A DNA stretch of 64,000 nt from Pseudomonas sp. SCA2728.1_7 (GCF_018138145.1 NZ_CP073104.1:1612001-1676000); one strand, 5' to 3'; positions 8,466-20,524 are shown, counted from the first letter of the stretch. Numbers and translations are program-made. The notes: generated by a model from the letters alone, not told the origin.

Positions 8466-9562
8466 CTACCGCATCTGACTCACCGTCGCGGCTGGATCGC
8501 CCGGTTTTACTGGCGTCAAAGCGCCGTCGGCGACGGCCGGGGTGGACAGTTGCTGACGCTCGGTTTCATCACGGAGGAAATCGATGATCGACTGCGCGGA
8601 TGCCTCGTCGAGCCGCAGGTTAGGCATCGGAATTCGCTCGAACTGTTCGTACAGTTGCAGGGCAATCGGGTCTTTTTCCGCGAGCAGGCGATCCGGTTCG
8701 CGAATCCAGCGGTTCAGCCATTTCGGATCTCGATTACGCGTTACACCAATCAGATCCGGGCCGATGCTGCGCATGCCAAGGCCCTGGCCATCCATTGGGC
8801 CGAGGCTGTGGCAGGAGGCGCAGCGGGTGCGGAACAGTTCTTCGCCATTGCTCGGCGGACGAATGTCCGGGGCATTGGCGTAGCTTTCTTCGATGCTCGG
8901 CTGCTTCCAGTTCTGCAAGGTGTTGGCCAGTTGATCGGCGAGGATCCACGGGTTTTCGAACGGCGAGGCTTTCATCCAGCGCCCGGTGGTCTGGTTGCCG
9001 ACGATCAGGCTGAGGTTGTGATCCTTGCTGCGACCGTTGTCGACGCCTTCGATGAACAACCCGAGTTTCTTGCGCAGGTCGGTGACGTCTTCGAATTCGC
9101 CGGTGAGAAACTTCCAGCCGGGACCGACCTTGAAGCGCTGCGAATAGGCCTTGAGCACTTCGGGGGTGTCGCTGATCGGGTCGATGCTGATCGAGTAGAA
9201 AAAGATGTCCTGGCCGACCCGATCACCGAGCAGTTTCTGCACCTGGCGAAGGCGCGCGGTTTCCAAGGGGCAGGAATCGCTGCACGAGGTGAAGATGAAG
9301 TTGATCACCACCACTTTGTCTTTGATCAGGTCATCGAAGAAATGCACCTGCCGACCGTCCTGATCGGTCAGCAAGGTGTTGGGGAAATAGTCGCCACCCC
9401 ACGGGGTGGCGGATTCACTGGCCGCAGGCGGTTCGCCGACGCTGGACTGGTGCGCCAGCAGCACGCGGCTGCCGAGCACACAGGCCACCAGCACCAGCAC
9501 CAGGTGCATGCCCAGCGCCCGGGAGCGCGAGGTATGCACGGGGCGATCGCCGTGCCGGCGGT

Positions 9563-9566
<4 letters not shown>
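8466..9566 (-). CDS. SCO1/SenC copper chaperone fused to a cytochrome c domain
   Basis: A 366-residue exported or membrane-anchored protein. After an N-terminal hydrophobic segment, residues about 60-225 are a SCO/SenC thioredoxin-like domain with the copper-binding CxxxC in FTSCSDSCP and a distal conserved His in KDHNLS. Residues about 235-330 form a cytochrome c domain with a haem motif RCASCH and an axial Met in RIPMPNL. The start overlaps the end of the multicopper oxidase gene by ATGA, a strong sign of translational coupling. Likely role: delivery of copper to, or electron acceptance from, the adjacent oxidase. SCO-cytochrome fusions are known; the partner here is inferred from coupling. 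Confidence 0.88.
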
Positions 9567-12370
<2,804 letters not shown>

Positions 12371-12407
12371 CACCAGCCGCCTCATCAAGGAAGGGGTGAT
12401 GGTGTTT

Positions 12408-12423
12408 TGCAACTAGTGCGCCA
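12408..12423 (-). promoter_or_regulatory. Sigma-54 promoter of the mcoA operon
   Basis: On the minus strand the sequence reads TGGCGCA-CTAG-TTGCA, with GG and GC exactly ten bases apart as sigma-54 requires, a full TTGCA at -12 and TGGC at -24. The predicted transcript start near 12397 lies 27 bases before the preferred ATG. Palindromes suited to an NtrC-type activator lie 75-115 bases further upstream. Confidence 0.75.
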
Positions 12424-12470
12424 AGAAATTATTTCCAGTTGTAACAGGGACTTGGAAGGTCTGCGGGTTT

Positions 12471-12512
12471 CCCCACTCCCCGGGGACCGGGGCTTGACAC
12501 CCAGTGATGGGG
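12471..12512. promoter_or_regulatory. Putative MnxR binding sites upstream of mcoA
   Basis: Two 14-bp palindromes of the CCCCR-N4-YGGGG type: ACCCA-GTGA-TGGGG at 12499-12512 (one mismatch at the edge) and CCCCA-CTCC-CCGGG at 12471-12484 (overlapping CCCCG-GGGA-CCGGG at 12478-12491). They are centred about 80 and 108 bases upstream of the predicted sigma-54 start, the normal range for an enhancer. The same motif recurs before other genes of the cluster. Confidence 0.6.
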
Positions 12513-12578
12513 GAAGTTCATAAATTTTTGCGGCGTTTATAAACTTGCGTACCAACTGACGAAGGCTCGGGCCGCGTT

Positions 12579-12728
12579 GATCGTTCCCCCGCTCTGCGTG
12601 GGAATGCAGCCTGGGACGCTCTGCGTCCCATTGGAACGCGGAGCGTCCCTTGAGGCATTCCCACGCAGAGCGGGGGAACGATCAAGATCAAGATCAAAAG
12701 ATCGCAGCCTTCGGCAGCTCCTACAGGG
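12579..12728. repeat. Palindromic intergenic repeat plus single REP
   Basis: A near-perfect inverted repeat spans 12579-12683: GATCGTTCCCCCGCTCTGCG at the left returns as its complement at the right end. Relatives occur at 22627-22739 and 23009-23120. A single REP of the GATCGCAGCCTTCGGCAGCTC type follows at about 12702-12722. It lies between the two kinase/oxidase transcripts. Confidence 0.8.
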
Positions 12729-12740
12729 GGAATGTGTGAA

Positions 12741-14189
12741 TCAGGGGACGAGTTGGAAGGCCAGACGAACGGTGGTGCCCTCGCCTTCGCGGCTGTCGAG
12801 GGTCACGCCGCCGCCGAAGCGTTCCATGATGCGTTTGACCAGCACCAGGCCGACACCGAGGCCACCGGACTTGGTGGTGAAAAACGGCCGGAACGCCATG
12901 GTGCGTTGCTCTTCATTCATGCCTTTGCCGGTGTCGCTGAGCACCACGCACACACCACGGTCTTCGCTCGGTTCCAGGCTTACGGTCAGCGTGCCGCCCT
13001 TGTCCATCGCTTCCAGGGCATTGGCCAAAAGGCTGTTGAGGATCTGCGTCAGTTGCACCGGCTGACTGAGGACCATTGGCGTATTTTGCGGATGAAACAC
13101 CACCCTGACCCCGGCCCTGGCGATCTGTTGCTCGAACGCCACGAGGCTTTCGTGCAGCGCGGCCACCAGGTTCACCGGTTCCGGGTCATCGTTGAGCGGG
13201 CGCAGCGATTGCAGCAGCTCGCGCACCCATTTCGACATGCGGTCAACCTGGCCAATGATGTCTTTGATGTTCTTCTCGGCCGGACCGGCGTCGAATTCCA
13301 GCGCCAGTTCGGCACTGGAACGGATAGTCGCCAGCGGATTGCGCAAACTGTGCGCTACAGCTGAGGACATCTCGCCCAACGCGACAAAGGTTTCGTTGGC
13401 GATCAGTTGTTTCTGCTGGGCGGCGAGCAGAATCGCCGCGCGCCGCACAATCCAGTACAGGCCCAGATAAATCAGCCCGCCGCCCAGTGCGGTAGCCAGC
13501 CAGATCAGGGTCAAGCCGCGTTCCATGCGTGCGATCAGGTCTTTCGGTTCCTTGTAGATTTCGACCATCGCCGTGACATTCTTGCCCTCGGCGTCGAACA
13601 GCGGAATGTAGTTCTCGATGAAGATGTAATCCGGCGGAATGACGAATTTCTGCTCCTCACGGGCCTTGTCGACGTCGTGATAACTGGCCGACACCGGAAT
13701 CTTTTCGTTGAAGGCACGATCGAGGTCTTCGTCGGCATGAATGCTGGTACCGATCAGAACCGGGTTGGTCGACCAGATTACCTGGCGGTCGGGCGCATAA
13801 ATGTTGGCGAGGATCACGTCCGGCAGGTGTTCGATGTGGTCGAGAAATTCACCCCGCGCGCCCGCCCGGGCCTGCGGATCGACATCGGGAAAATCCTTGT
13901 CCTGACGTGGATCGAGCAATTCGCCCATCGTGCGGATGTTGGGGATGGACACATGGCGCACTTCGGCCGAAGCGATGGCCTGGATGAACTGCGCCGTGAG
14001 CAAGGCATCGCGCTGCACGCTTTCTTCAATCACGAACCGCGTCGACACCGCCCCGAGCGCCACGGCCACAGTGCCGATCACCGCCATGCTGATCAGCGAA
14101 AACCAACGCAGCAGGTTGAACGACTGCTTGCGCGAGCTCAATCGGAGATTGCCCTCCTCAACCGGAAGCGATTTCGACTGCATGTTCAT
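12741..14189 (-). CDS. mnxS2: Sensor histidine kinase, MnxS2-like
   Basis: A 482-residue membrane kinase closely paralogous to the one at 6878-8371: both share FNLLRWFSL before the first helix, RFV-ESVQRDALLTAQF-type linkers, DPRQD-FPDVDP in the periplasmic domain and the same phosphoacceptor block AVAHSLRNPLATIRSS (His280 here). An HATPase_c domain follows (NALEAMDKGG, SDTGKGM, GGLGVGLVLVKRI). ATG 14189 chosen; the open frame upstream lacks a signal. No response regulator is adjacent on this side, so it probably signals to the MnxR-like regulator at 5479-6909, as reported for the two kinases of P. putida GB-1. A weak palindrome CCCA-CCGT-TGGG lies about 40 bases upstream (14227-14238). Confidence 0.8.
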   Translation of the reverse strand: MNMQSKSLPVEEGNLRLSSRKQSFNLLRWFSLISMAVIGTVAVALGAVSTRFVIEESVQRDALLTAQFIQAIASAEVRHVSIPNIRTMGELLDPRQDKDFPDVDPQARAGARGEFLDHIEHLPDVILANIYAPDRQVIWSTNPVLIGTSIHADEDLDRAFNEKIPVSASYHDVDKAREEQKFVIPPDYIFIENYIPLFDAEGKNVTAMVEIYKEPKDLIARMERGLTLIWLATALGGGLIYLGLYWIVRRAAILLAAQQKQLIANETFVALGEMSSAVAHSLRNPLATIRSSAELALEFDAGPAEKNIKDIIGQVDRMSKWVRELLQSLRPLNDDPEPVNLVAALHESLVAFEQQIARAGVRVVFHPQNTPMVLSQPVQLTQILNSLLANALEAMDKGGTLTVSLEPSEDRGVCVVLSDTGKGMNEEQRTMAFRPFFTTKSGGLGVGLVLVKRIMERFGGGVTLDSREGEGTTVRLAFQLVP

Positions 14190-14298
14190 GGCGGCGACTT
14201 CTCTATACGTCCCTATAGGGTTATAGCCCACCGTTGGGTGTTTGCCCGGATGCGGGGATATCGACCCGATAAGACCGCCCAAACCACCACAAATCCCT

Positions 14299-14648
14299 GT
14301 GGGAGCGAGCTTGCTCGCGAAGGCGGCAGGTCAATCGACATTTTCGTCACAGGAAGTCCGCTTTCGCGAGCAGGCTCGCTCCCACAGTGGCCTGTTTCGC
14401 TCACCTGTTTTGTGTTCGTCGAAGAAACTTGTGGGAGCGAGCCTGCTCGCGATGGCGGTGGGTCAGCTGACATTTTTGTTAAAGGGAGACCGCTATCGCG
14501 AGCAGGCTCACTCCCACAGTGGCCTGTTTCGCTCACCTGTTTTGTGTTCGTCGAAGAAACTTGTGGGAGCGAGCCTGCTCGCGATGGCGGTGGGTCAGCT
14601 GACATTTTTGTTAAAGGGAGACCGCTATCGCGAGCAGGCTCACTCCTA
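14299..14648. repeat. Cluster of three REP pairs, two in tandem
   Basis: Three inverted REP pairs. The second and third, together with the linking CAGTGGCCTGTTTCGC-type spacer, are an exact or near-exact tandem duplication with a period of 132 bases (GTGGGAGCGAGCCTGCTCGC at 14431 and again at 14563). They fill most of the gap between the kinase and the promoter region of the exported-protein genes. The rest of the gap to 14872 holds the palindrome and promoter described next. Confidence 0.9.
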
Positions 14649-14692
14649 CAAGGATATGTGTTCGGCAGGCCATGAGTGTTCATCCCCACCGT

Positions 14693-14706
14693 CCCCAATC
14701 CTGGGG
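14693..14706. promoter_or_regulatory. Putative MnxR binding site upstream of the exported-protein/curlin genes
   Basis: CCCCA-ATCC-TGGGG is a perfect instance of the CCCCR-N4-YGGGG palindrome. It lies about 120 bases upstream of the transcript start predicted from the sigma-54-like element at 14797-14812, the same geometry as at mcoA and mnxG. Confidence 0.6.
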
Positions 14707-14796
14707 AATGACGCCCTTTCCCCGCTGACCAAAAACCTGACCCTTCTGCGCGTCAAGCCCTCTATCCCGGCCCTCTCCCGCCCATCCACCGCACCT

Positions 14797-14812
14797 TGGC
14801 ATGGAAGGTGTA
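14797..14812 (+). promoter_or_regulatory. Candidate sigma-54 promoter
   Basis: TGGCATG-GAAG-GTGTA: an excellent -24 element, but the -12 element has GT in place of the usual GC, so strength is uncertain. The predicted start near 14822 leaves a leader of about 50 bases to ATG 14873. Support comes mainly from the palindrome at the expected enhancer distance. Confidence 0.45.
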
Positions 14813-14872
14813 CAGGCCCTGTGCAACTGACCCATCCCCAAGGGGCAGGTACTTCGATAGAGGGATTAACTC

Positions 14873-16219
14873 ATGCACCCTTTACTGTCCAAAACCGCGA
14901 CCGTCCTGGTCGTGAGCGCCTTGGCCCAGGGCATTGCTCAGGCCGCTTTGTTCGCTGTTGATCCGGGGCCGTACGCACCGGCCACTGGTGGTTTCGCCAG
15001 TTGGTATCAGGACACCCACGGTCGCACCCTGGACCTGTGCCTGTCCAAAGCGCTCAGCTCCCGCGTGCCCAGCACCCCCGGTGCGCCTTCGTACATGTGC
15101 TCGCTGCTGCCGGCCCCCGGCATATTCGATGACGCTCAACCGCTGGCCTTCCCCAGCAACTTCCCCGACGAGGCGTTCTGGTTCACCGCTGACGGCACGA
15201 TTGTCGACGCCGCGCGCGGCATCAACCTTTCCTACGGCTCGGCGATCGAAGCCGCGTTCAGTGGCGGTGACCCGGCGGAAGGCGATCAGATCAGCTTCGC
15301 GCGGATCCGCATCCGGGTCGATATTCCTACGGCCGGCACCTACGTCATCACCCACCCGTATGGCGTCGAAGTGTTCAACATCGACACGCCCGGCCGCCGC
15401 GCGATCAACATGACCCGCGACATTGGCATCGGCACACCGAAAACCTACGACGGCGCGCTCAAGGGCGACGTCGGACCGTTTCTGCGCAGCCTCAACGGCC
15501 CCTACACCGAAACCAACCCGGTGACCGGCTCGGCCGAACAGTTTGTCGGCGATCCGAACCTTGAAGAAGCCGTGACAGGCAGTCCGTTCAACACCAACTT
15601 CATCCGCATCGAAGGCCCCAACGGCCTCGATCTGCGCACGACGATATTTGCCGTCTCCGGCAAGTTGTCGGCGGTCGTTCGACCCACACCAATGATCACC
15701 CAACGCAGCACCTACTCGCGCAAAGCGGGAACCAGCGCGCCGGTGGCCCAGCAGGACGTTTTTGTCCTCGCGCCACCAGCGCCCGGCACCGTCGCCGTGA
15801 CCAGTTTCACCCCGGTGCTGAACATGACCGAAGCCAACTCCACCGGTGCCTGGTACGCGCAATCGTCAACCAACCCGACCGTGCCGAGTGTCCTGCAAGT
15901 GACCGCCGACAACCACCTGGCCATCGCCAGCAGCACACCGACCACCCTGCCCATGACCCTGACCGACCTGGTGGTGATCCAGAGCGCCCAATACAGCTTG
16001 AGCTCCGGACAACTGACCGTAGTGGCCTCGACCAGTGACGAAACCTCGCCACCGGTACTCACCGCCACCTCCGGCAGCGGCGCCGCCATCGGTGCGCTGA
16101 GCGGCGACGGCGCGGTGAAAAGCCTGGCCACCGGAATCTCGCCGATACCGCCAGCCAAGGTTCACGTGACGTCGTCCAACGGCGGCAGCGACACCGAAGA
16201 AGTGGTCATCGTGCAATGA
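14873..16219 (+). CDS. Exported protein of unknown family (paralogue A)
   Basis: A 448-residue protein with a signal peptide (residues 1-24, ending AQA). The mature N-terminus FAVDPGPY-ATGGF-WYQDTHGRTLDLC, the second Cys in YMCSLLPAPGIFDD, and the block RIRIRVDIPTAGTYVITHPYGVE recur almost unchanged in the protein encoded just downstream, defining a shared domain of about 270 residues with beta-rich character. The C-terminal part is Thr/Ser-rich and ends EEVVIVQ. No named family recognised. It is the first gene after the candidate sigma-54 promoter and precedes paralogue B and the curlin genes, so an extracellular matrix or surface role linked to Mn oxidation is possible but unproven. Confidence 0.7.
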   Translation: MHPLLSKTATVLVVSALAQGIAQAALFAVDPGPYAPATGGFASWYQDTHGRTLDLCLSKALSSRVPSTPGAPSYMCSLLPAPGIFDDAQPLAFPSNFPDEAFWFTADGTIVDAARGINLSYGSAIEAAFSGGDPAEGDQISFARIRIRVDIPTAGTYVITHPYGVEVFNIDTPGRRAINMTRDIGIGTPKTYDGALKGDVGPFLRSLNGPYTETNPVTGSAEQFVGDPNLEEAVTGSPFNTNFIRIEGPNGLDLRTTIFAVSGKLSAVVRPTPMITQRSTYSRKAGTSAPVAQQDVFVLAPPAPGTVAVTSFTPVLNMTEANSTGAWYAQSSTNPTVPSVLQVTADNHLAIASSTPTTLPMTLTDLVVIQSAQYSLSSGQLTVVASTSDETSPPVLTATSGSGAAIGALSGDGAVKSLATGISPIPPAKVHVTSSNGGSDTEEVVIVQ

Positions 16220-16254
16220 ACGCTCACATGCCCAGATCCGCATCAGGAGGCATC

Positions 16255-18489
16255 ATGAACAAGTGGCCACGCTTTGCGCTCAACGCGCTCGGGCTCGCTC
16301 TCTCGCTGACCGGCAGTGCCTATGCGCAACTTGCCGCCGTCGACCCCGGCCCCTACACCTTCGCCACCGGGAAATTCCCGATGTGGTATCAGGACAGCAA
16401 TAACCTGTCGATGGAACTGTGCCAGTCGCGCGCCGCCAGTTCGCGCGTCGGCGTCACCACGCCACCGGCCTACATGTGCACCCTGCTGCCGGAACCGGGC
16501 ATCTTCGATGACAGCCTGCCGATGGTGTTCCCCGACAACTGGCCGCCGGAAGCCTTCTGGTTCCTCGCCGAAACCGCTATCGCCAACAACGGCGCCGGCT
16601 TTGGCATGGACGCTTATGTGGCCGGGATAGAAGCGGCGTTTGCCTCGGAAAATCCGGCTGACGGCGATCAACAAAGCTTCGCGCGGATTCGTATCCGGGT
16701 GAACGTCCCTGTGGCCGGCACCTACGTCATCACTCACCCGTATGGCGTCGAAACCGTCAATGTCACTACCCCCGGCCGCCGCGCGATCAACATCACCAAG
16801 GACGTTGGCATCGGCCCGCCAGGCGACTTCACTGGCGCAGTCAATGGAGCCATCGGACCGTTCCTGCGTAGCGTCAACGGCCCCTACACCGAAGTGAACC
16901 CGGACACCGGCGGCGTCGAAACCTTCGTCGGCGACCCGAACCTCACTGAAGCGGTAACCGGCAGCCCATTCAATACCAACTTCGTGCGCATCGTCGGGCC
17001 GTCCGGCGCCGGCACCATTCAGACCACCCTGTTCACTGTCGCTGGCAAGGTGCTCGACAGCCGTCAGCAAACCCATGTCGACATCGACCGCGCCACCTAT
17101 CGCCGCACCTCGGCCGGTGTGCGTGCCGAAGTATTCGCCAAGGCAGACAGCAGCTCGACCCTGTGCTTCCGCGAAACCGTGGCGCTGTTGCCCGGCCCAC
17201 CGCCGACGCCGTGCCAAACCAGCCTGGCGGGTGACAACACCGGTTTGTTCTTTGGCCAACGCCTGGGGACTGGCGCCGTACCACCGGTGGTGGTCGTGAC
17301 CGCGACCAACCCGGCCGGGACCACCCGTCCAACGTCGGTGTCGGCCAAGCTCACCGACGTGGTGAAAGTGCAGACTGCGCGCTACAACTGGGCCAACAAA
17401 ACCTTGTTGATCGAAGCGACATCGACCGATGAAGTGGCGATCCCGGACATGGTTGCGCAAGGCTACGGACGCCTGTCGAAAACCGGCACCCTGCAGCGCA
17501 TCACCGTCGCCGACCTGACCCAGCCACCGGCCACCGTGACGGTGAAGTCCGCCGCTGGAGGTAGTGATACCGAGCCCGTTGTCGTGGTCGGTACCGCACC
17601 GGATACCGGTGAAAACCAGGCGCCAATCAGCAACGCCGACACCGGCAGCACCAGCTTCGGCGTGCCGATCACCCTCAGCCTGCTGACCAACGACAGCGAT
17701 CCCGACGGCAACAATCCGCTGAGCATCACTGCGTTGACCCAACCGGCAGCCGGCCAAGGCACCGTCGCCCTCAGCGGCACTGCCGCCGTGGTCTACACCC
17801 CGCCAGCCGTGGTCAACACGCCACTGACCACCACCTTCACCTACAAGGCGCAGGACGCCAAAGGCCTGGCCTCGGCCAACCCGGCCACCGTGACGATCAC
17901 CGTCGCGCCGAACCGGCCACCGACCGCCGTCGCCGACAGCGTCGCCACGTTGGGTGTGGCAATCCCGATCAACGTACTGGCCAACGACACCGACCCGGAA
18001 GGCAACGTACCGCTGGGCGTCGCCAGCCTGACCCAACCGGCCGCCGGCCGTGGCACGGTCAGCACTGACGGCACGGTAATCACCTACACCCCACCGGCCA
18101 CCGTGACCACAGCATTCACCACGACCTTCACCTACATCGCCCGGGACAGCTTCGGCGCCCTGTCGACGCCGGCCACGGTCACCGTGCAAGTGTCGCCACG
18201 GCCAGCGGCAGAGACCTTCACCATCACCACCTCGACGGTGCAGGCCCGCTCGGGCGGACGCTTCAACTGGGACTTCGCCGGCACCTCGTCGGTGACCACC
18301 GGCAACACCATCACCGTGCAGGTCACCACCCCGACCGGGCTGGTCACCCTCGGCACCACCACCGTACCGGTCACCGGACGCTGGCGGCTGACGCTGAACA
18401 ACACGACGGTAGTGCCATCGGCCAACCCGACCGCGACGATCCGCTCGTCCCAGGGCACCGTGCGCACGGTCTCGGTGACCACGCTGTAA
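16255..18489 (+). CDS. Large exported protein with tandem Ig/cadherin-like repeats (paralogue B)
   Basis: A 744-residue protein; ATG 16255 is preceded by AGGAGG. A signal peptide ends at AYA (about residue 22). Residues about 23-290 match the shared domain of paralogue A (AVDPGPY, WYQD, ELCQSR, YMCTLLPEPGIFDD, NVPVAGTYVITHPYGVE). From about residue 455 two tandem beta-sandwich repeats follow, each with a LLTNDSDPDGNNPLSI-type or VLANDTDPEGNVPLGV-type Asp-rich calcium-like motif and a VVYTPPA or ITYTPPA segment, as in cadherin-like/Big repeats of adhesins. A further 90-residue beta domain closes the protein. It overlaps the end of paralogue A only upstream of the chosen start, and is followed by a hairpin and csgB. 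Probably a surface or secreted adhesin-like protein. Confidence 0.72.
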   Translation: MNKWPRFALNALGLALSLTGSAYAQLAAVDPGPYTFATGKFPMWYQDSNNLSMELCQSRAASSRVGVTTPPAYMCTLLPEPGIFDDSLPMVFPDNWPPEAFWFLAETAIANNGAGFGMDAYVAGIEAAFASENPADGDQQSFARIRIRVNVPVAGTYVITHPYGVETVNVTTPGRRAINITKDVGIGPPGDFTGAVNGAIGPFLRSVNGPYTEVNPDTGGVETFVGDPNLTEAVTGSPFNTNFVRIVGPSGAGTIQTTLFTVAGKVLDSRQQTHVDIDRATYRRTSAGVRAEVFAKADSSSTLCFRETVALLPGPPPTPCQTSLAGDNTGLFFGQRLGTGAVPPVVVVTATNPAGTTRPTSVSAKLTDVVKVQTARYNWANKTLLIEATSTDEVAIPDMVAQGYGRLSKTGTLQRITVADLTQPPATVTVKSAAGGSDTEPVVVVGTAPDTGENQAPISNADTGSTSFGVPITLSLLTNDSDPDGNNPLSITALTQPAAGQGTVALSGTAAVVYTPPAVVNTPLTTTFTYKAQDAKGLASANPATVTITVAPNRPPTAVADSVATLGVAIPINVLANDTDPEGNVPLGVASLTQPAAGRGTVSTDGTVITYTPPATVTTAFTTTFTYIARDSFGALSTPATVTVQVSPRPAAETFTITTSTVQARSGGRFNWDFAGTSSVTTGNTITVQVTTPTGLVTLGTTTVPVTGRWRLTLNNTTVVPSANPTATIRSSQGTVRTVSVTTL

Positions 18490-18496
18490 GCCTGAT

Positions 18497-18522
18497 CCCC
18501 AGCCACTCGCGGGTGGCTGGGG
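18497..18522. terminator. Strong intergenic hairpin (possible attenuator/terminator)
   Basis: CCCCAGCCAC at 18497-18506 pairs perfectly with GTGGCTGGGG at 18513-18522 around a six-base loop. No run of T follows (CTGAATTG), so it may be an RNA-stabilising element or weak terminator between paralogue B and csgB rather than a full stop. Confidence 0.5.
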
Positions 18523-18561
18523 CTGAATTGAAACCGGTTAACGCCTGACAGGATGTGAGCC

Positions 18562-19026
18562 ATGAACACGCCGATCGCCGCCCTGCTTTGCCTGCTTCTG
18601 CTGTGCAGCACGGCAGGCGTGCGCGCCGACGACCTGATGGACAACGACGACCTGGCCCCGACCAGCAGCGACCTCGGCGAACTGCCCCCACCGGTGGGTC
18701 AGCAAGCCCTGATCGACCAGCTCGGCCAGGCCAACGTCGCCCTGCTGCAACAGAACGGTCAGTCGCTGCTCGGGCAGATCGTGCAGTCGGGCAGCAATCA
18801 GGAGGCGTACATCCTGCAACAGGGCAGCGACCTGATGGCGCTGATCAACCAGAACGGTTCCGGCAACGCCGCCTCGATCACTCAGAACGGCAGCCACAAC
18901 CGCGCGCAGATTTCGCAAAACGGCAACAACAACGACGCCAGCATCGAGCAGGCCGGCACGGGGCTGCAAAGCGCCGTGACCCAGTCGGGCAACGGCATGA
19001 GCGTTTCGGTCAAGCAATACCGCTAA
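18562..19026 (+). CDS. csgB: Curlin-type amyloid subunit, CsgB-like (minor/nucleator)
   Basis: A 154-residue exported protein with a signal peptide (ending VRA, about residue 22) and an acidic linker, then about five curlin-type repeats (I-Q-G-N-A-I-Q pattern, e.g. INQNGSGNAASITQNGSHNRAQISQNGNNNDASIEQAG). Such repeats stack into the beta-helix of curli amyloid. It precedes the much longer csgA-like gene by 28 bases, the usual csgB-csgA order, and ends SVKQYR, a basic C-terminus as in nucleator CsgB. Secretion should need CsgG/E/F, encoded convergently at 26052-27762. Confidence 0.85.
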   Translation: MNTPIAALLCLLLLCSTAGVRADDLMDNDDLAPTSSDLGELPPPVGQQALIDQLGQANVALLQQNGQSLLGQIVQSGSNQEAYILQQGSDLMALINQNGSGNAASITQNGSHNRAQISQNGNNNDASIEQAGTGLQSAVTQSGNGMSVSVKQYR

Positions 19027-19054
19027 GCACTGCAAATCATCGGAGAGTTCAATC

Positions 19055-20506
19055 ATGTTCAAACTGACGCCCCTCACCGCCGCCCTGCTGGTCATGATCA
19101 GTGCCCAGGCCATGGCCGACGACAGCCTGTCCAACCAAAGCCAGGTCGGCACCGCCAACATCGCCGACGTGAAACAGACCCAGGCTCCGTTCAGCACCGC
19201 CACCCAGACCCAACTGGGCCAGGGCAACGACGCCGCCGCCGTGCAAGACCACGCCACCAGCGTGATCACCCAGGACGCGGTCGGCGATTACAACGCCGGT
19301 TACGCCGAACAACTTTACGAAGACAACGCCACAATCACCCAGCAACAGGTCGGTGCCTTCAACACCGCCCACGCCAGCCAGTCGCTGGGCTTCGGCGCAC
19401 CGAACAGCGCGCTGCAACAGCAGCAAGGCACGGGCAACTTCTCGTTCATCTATCAGGATTCGCAGAACGGCAGCGAAGGCAAAACCTTCCAGTTCGGCGA
19501 CAGCAACGAGGCCAACATCGAACAACTCTATGAAGGCAGCGGCAACAGCTCGGTGATCACCCAATACGGCACCGCCAACTACGGCACCGCCGAACAAGTC
19601 ACCCACAACGGCGGGCAGATCGGCATCAACCAAGCCGGCGAAAGCAACTACGCCTACAGCGACCAACGCAACGGCACCGGCGGCAACATCACCATCAACC
19701 AGTTCGGCAACCTCAACGGCAGCGAAATCTGGCAAGACTCGCAACTGGCCAGCCAAGCCACCGTCAACCAATACGGCGACAGCAACGAAACCGTGGTCGA
19801 CCAAAGCTTCGGCGCAAACAACACCGCCGCCGTCATCCAGGTCGGCAACAGCAACGCGATCTACGCCGACCAGTTCGAATCGGTCAACTCGACCCTGGCG
19901 CTGTATCAAGTCGGCAACGGCAACGTCCACTACACCTACCAGAGCGGCGACGGCCACACGCTCAGCGCCACCTCCGTGGGCAACGACAACAAGGTCTACG
20001 CCAGCAACTGGAAAGGCCCGCAATCCGGCGGCCAGTTCGGCAGCGGCCAGCGTGCGACGGTTACTCAGGCAGGGAATGGCAACGTTGCCAGCTTCACTCA
20101 GGATGGCGTCGGCCATGTGATGACCACGCACCAGACCGGGACCGGCAACAAGACCACGGTCAGTCAGGCGGAGTCGTATAACGAGCTGTATTTTGATCAG
20201 AACGGTAGCGACAACATTTTGATCTCGGATCAGCGCGGCACTGGAAACCTGGTGCAGGGTTCTTCGAATGGCACGGGTAACAGCGCCGAGTTCGATCAGT
20301 CCGGGTCGGGCAACCAGGCGTATACCGCGCAGTTGTATGGCAGTGACAACATGATCACTGTTAAACAGGCGGATACGATGAACGTGGCGTATGTGACCCA
20401 GGGCGGGACGGGGAACATTGCCAATGTCGATCAGAGTGGGGTTACGCAGACGGCGAATATTCAGCAGTTCGGGTCGGCTAACCAGGCGACGGTGTTGCAG
20501 CAGTAG
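19055..20506 (+). CDS. csgA: Unusually long curlin-type amyloid subunit, CsgA-like
   Basis: A 483-residue protein with signal peptide MFKLTPLTAALLVMISAQAMA. The rest is almost wholly curlin-type repeats of about 22 residues, each with Gly-Asn and Gln at regular spacing (e.g. VTQAGNGNVASFTQDGVGH, VDQSGVTQTANIQQFGSAN). E. coli CsgA has five repeats in about 150 residues; here I estimate nearly twenty. Codon usage shifts toward the end: from about 20050 the third positions become less C-rich, suggesting that repeats were added or exchanged. Export presumably runs through CsgG. A terminator follows at 20525-20560. Confidence 0.88.
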   Translation: MFKLTPLTAALLVMISAQAMADDSLSNQSQVGTANIADVKQTQAPFSTATQTQLGQGNDAAAVQDHATSVITQDAVGDYNAGYAEQLYEDNATITQQQVGAFNTAHASQSLGFGAPNSALQQQQGTGNFSFIYQDSQNGSEGKTFQFGDSNEANIEQLYEGSGNSSVITQYGTANYGTAEQVTHNGGQIGINQAGESNYAYSDQRNGTGGNITINQFGNLNGSEIWQDSQLASQATVNQYGDSNETVVDQSFGANNTAAVIQVGNSNAIYADQFESVNSTLALYQVGNGNVHYTYQSGDGHTLSATSVGNDNKVYASNWKGPQSGGQFGSGQRATVTQAGNGNVASFTQDGVGHVMTTHQTGTGNKTTVSQAESYNELYFDQNGSDNILISDQRGTGNLVQGSSNGTGNSAEFDQSGSGNQAYTAQLYGSDNMITVKQADTMNVAYVTQGGTGNIANVDQSGVTQTANIQQFGSANQATVLQQ

Positions 20507-20524
20507 GGGTTGGGTGTTGATGGG

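Noticed and set aside
16243..18189. A 648-codon minus-strand open frame
   Set aside because: Antisense to paralogue B, whose signal peptide and repeats are clear; the translation has no recognisable domain.
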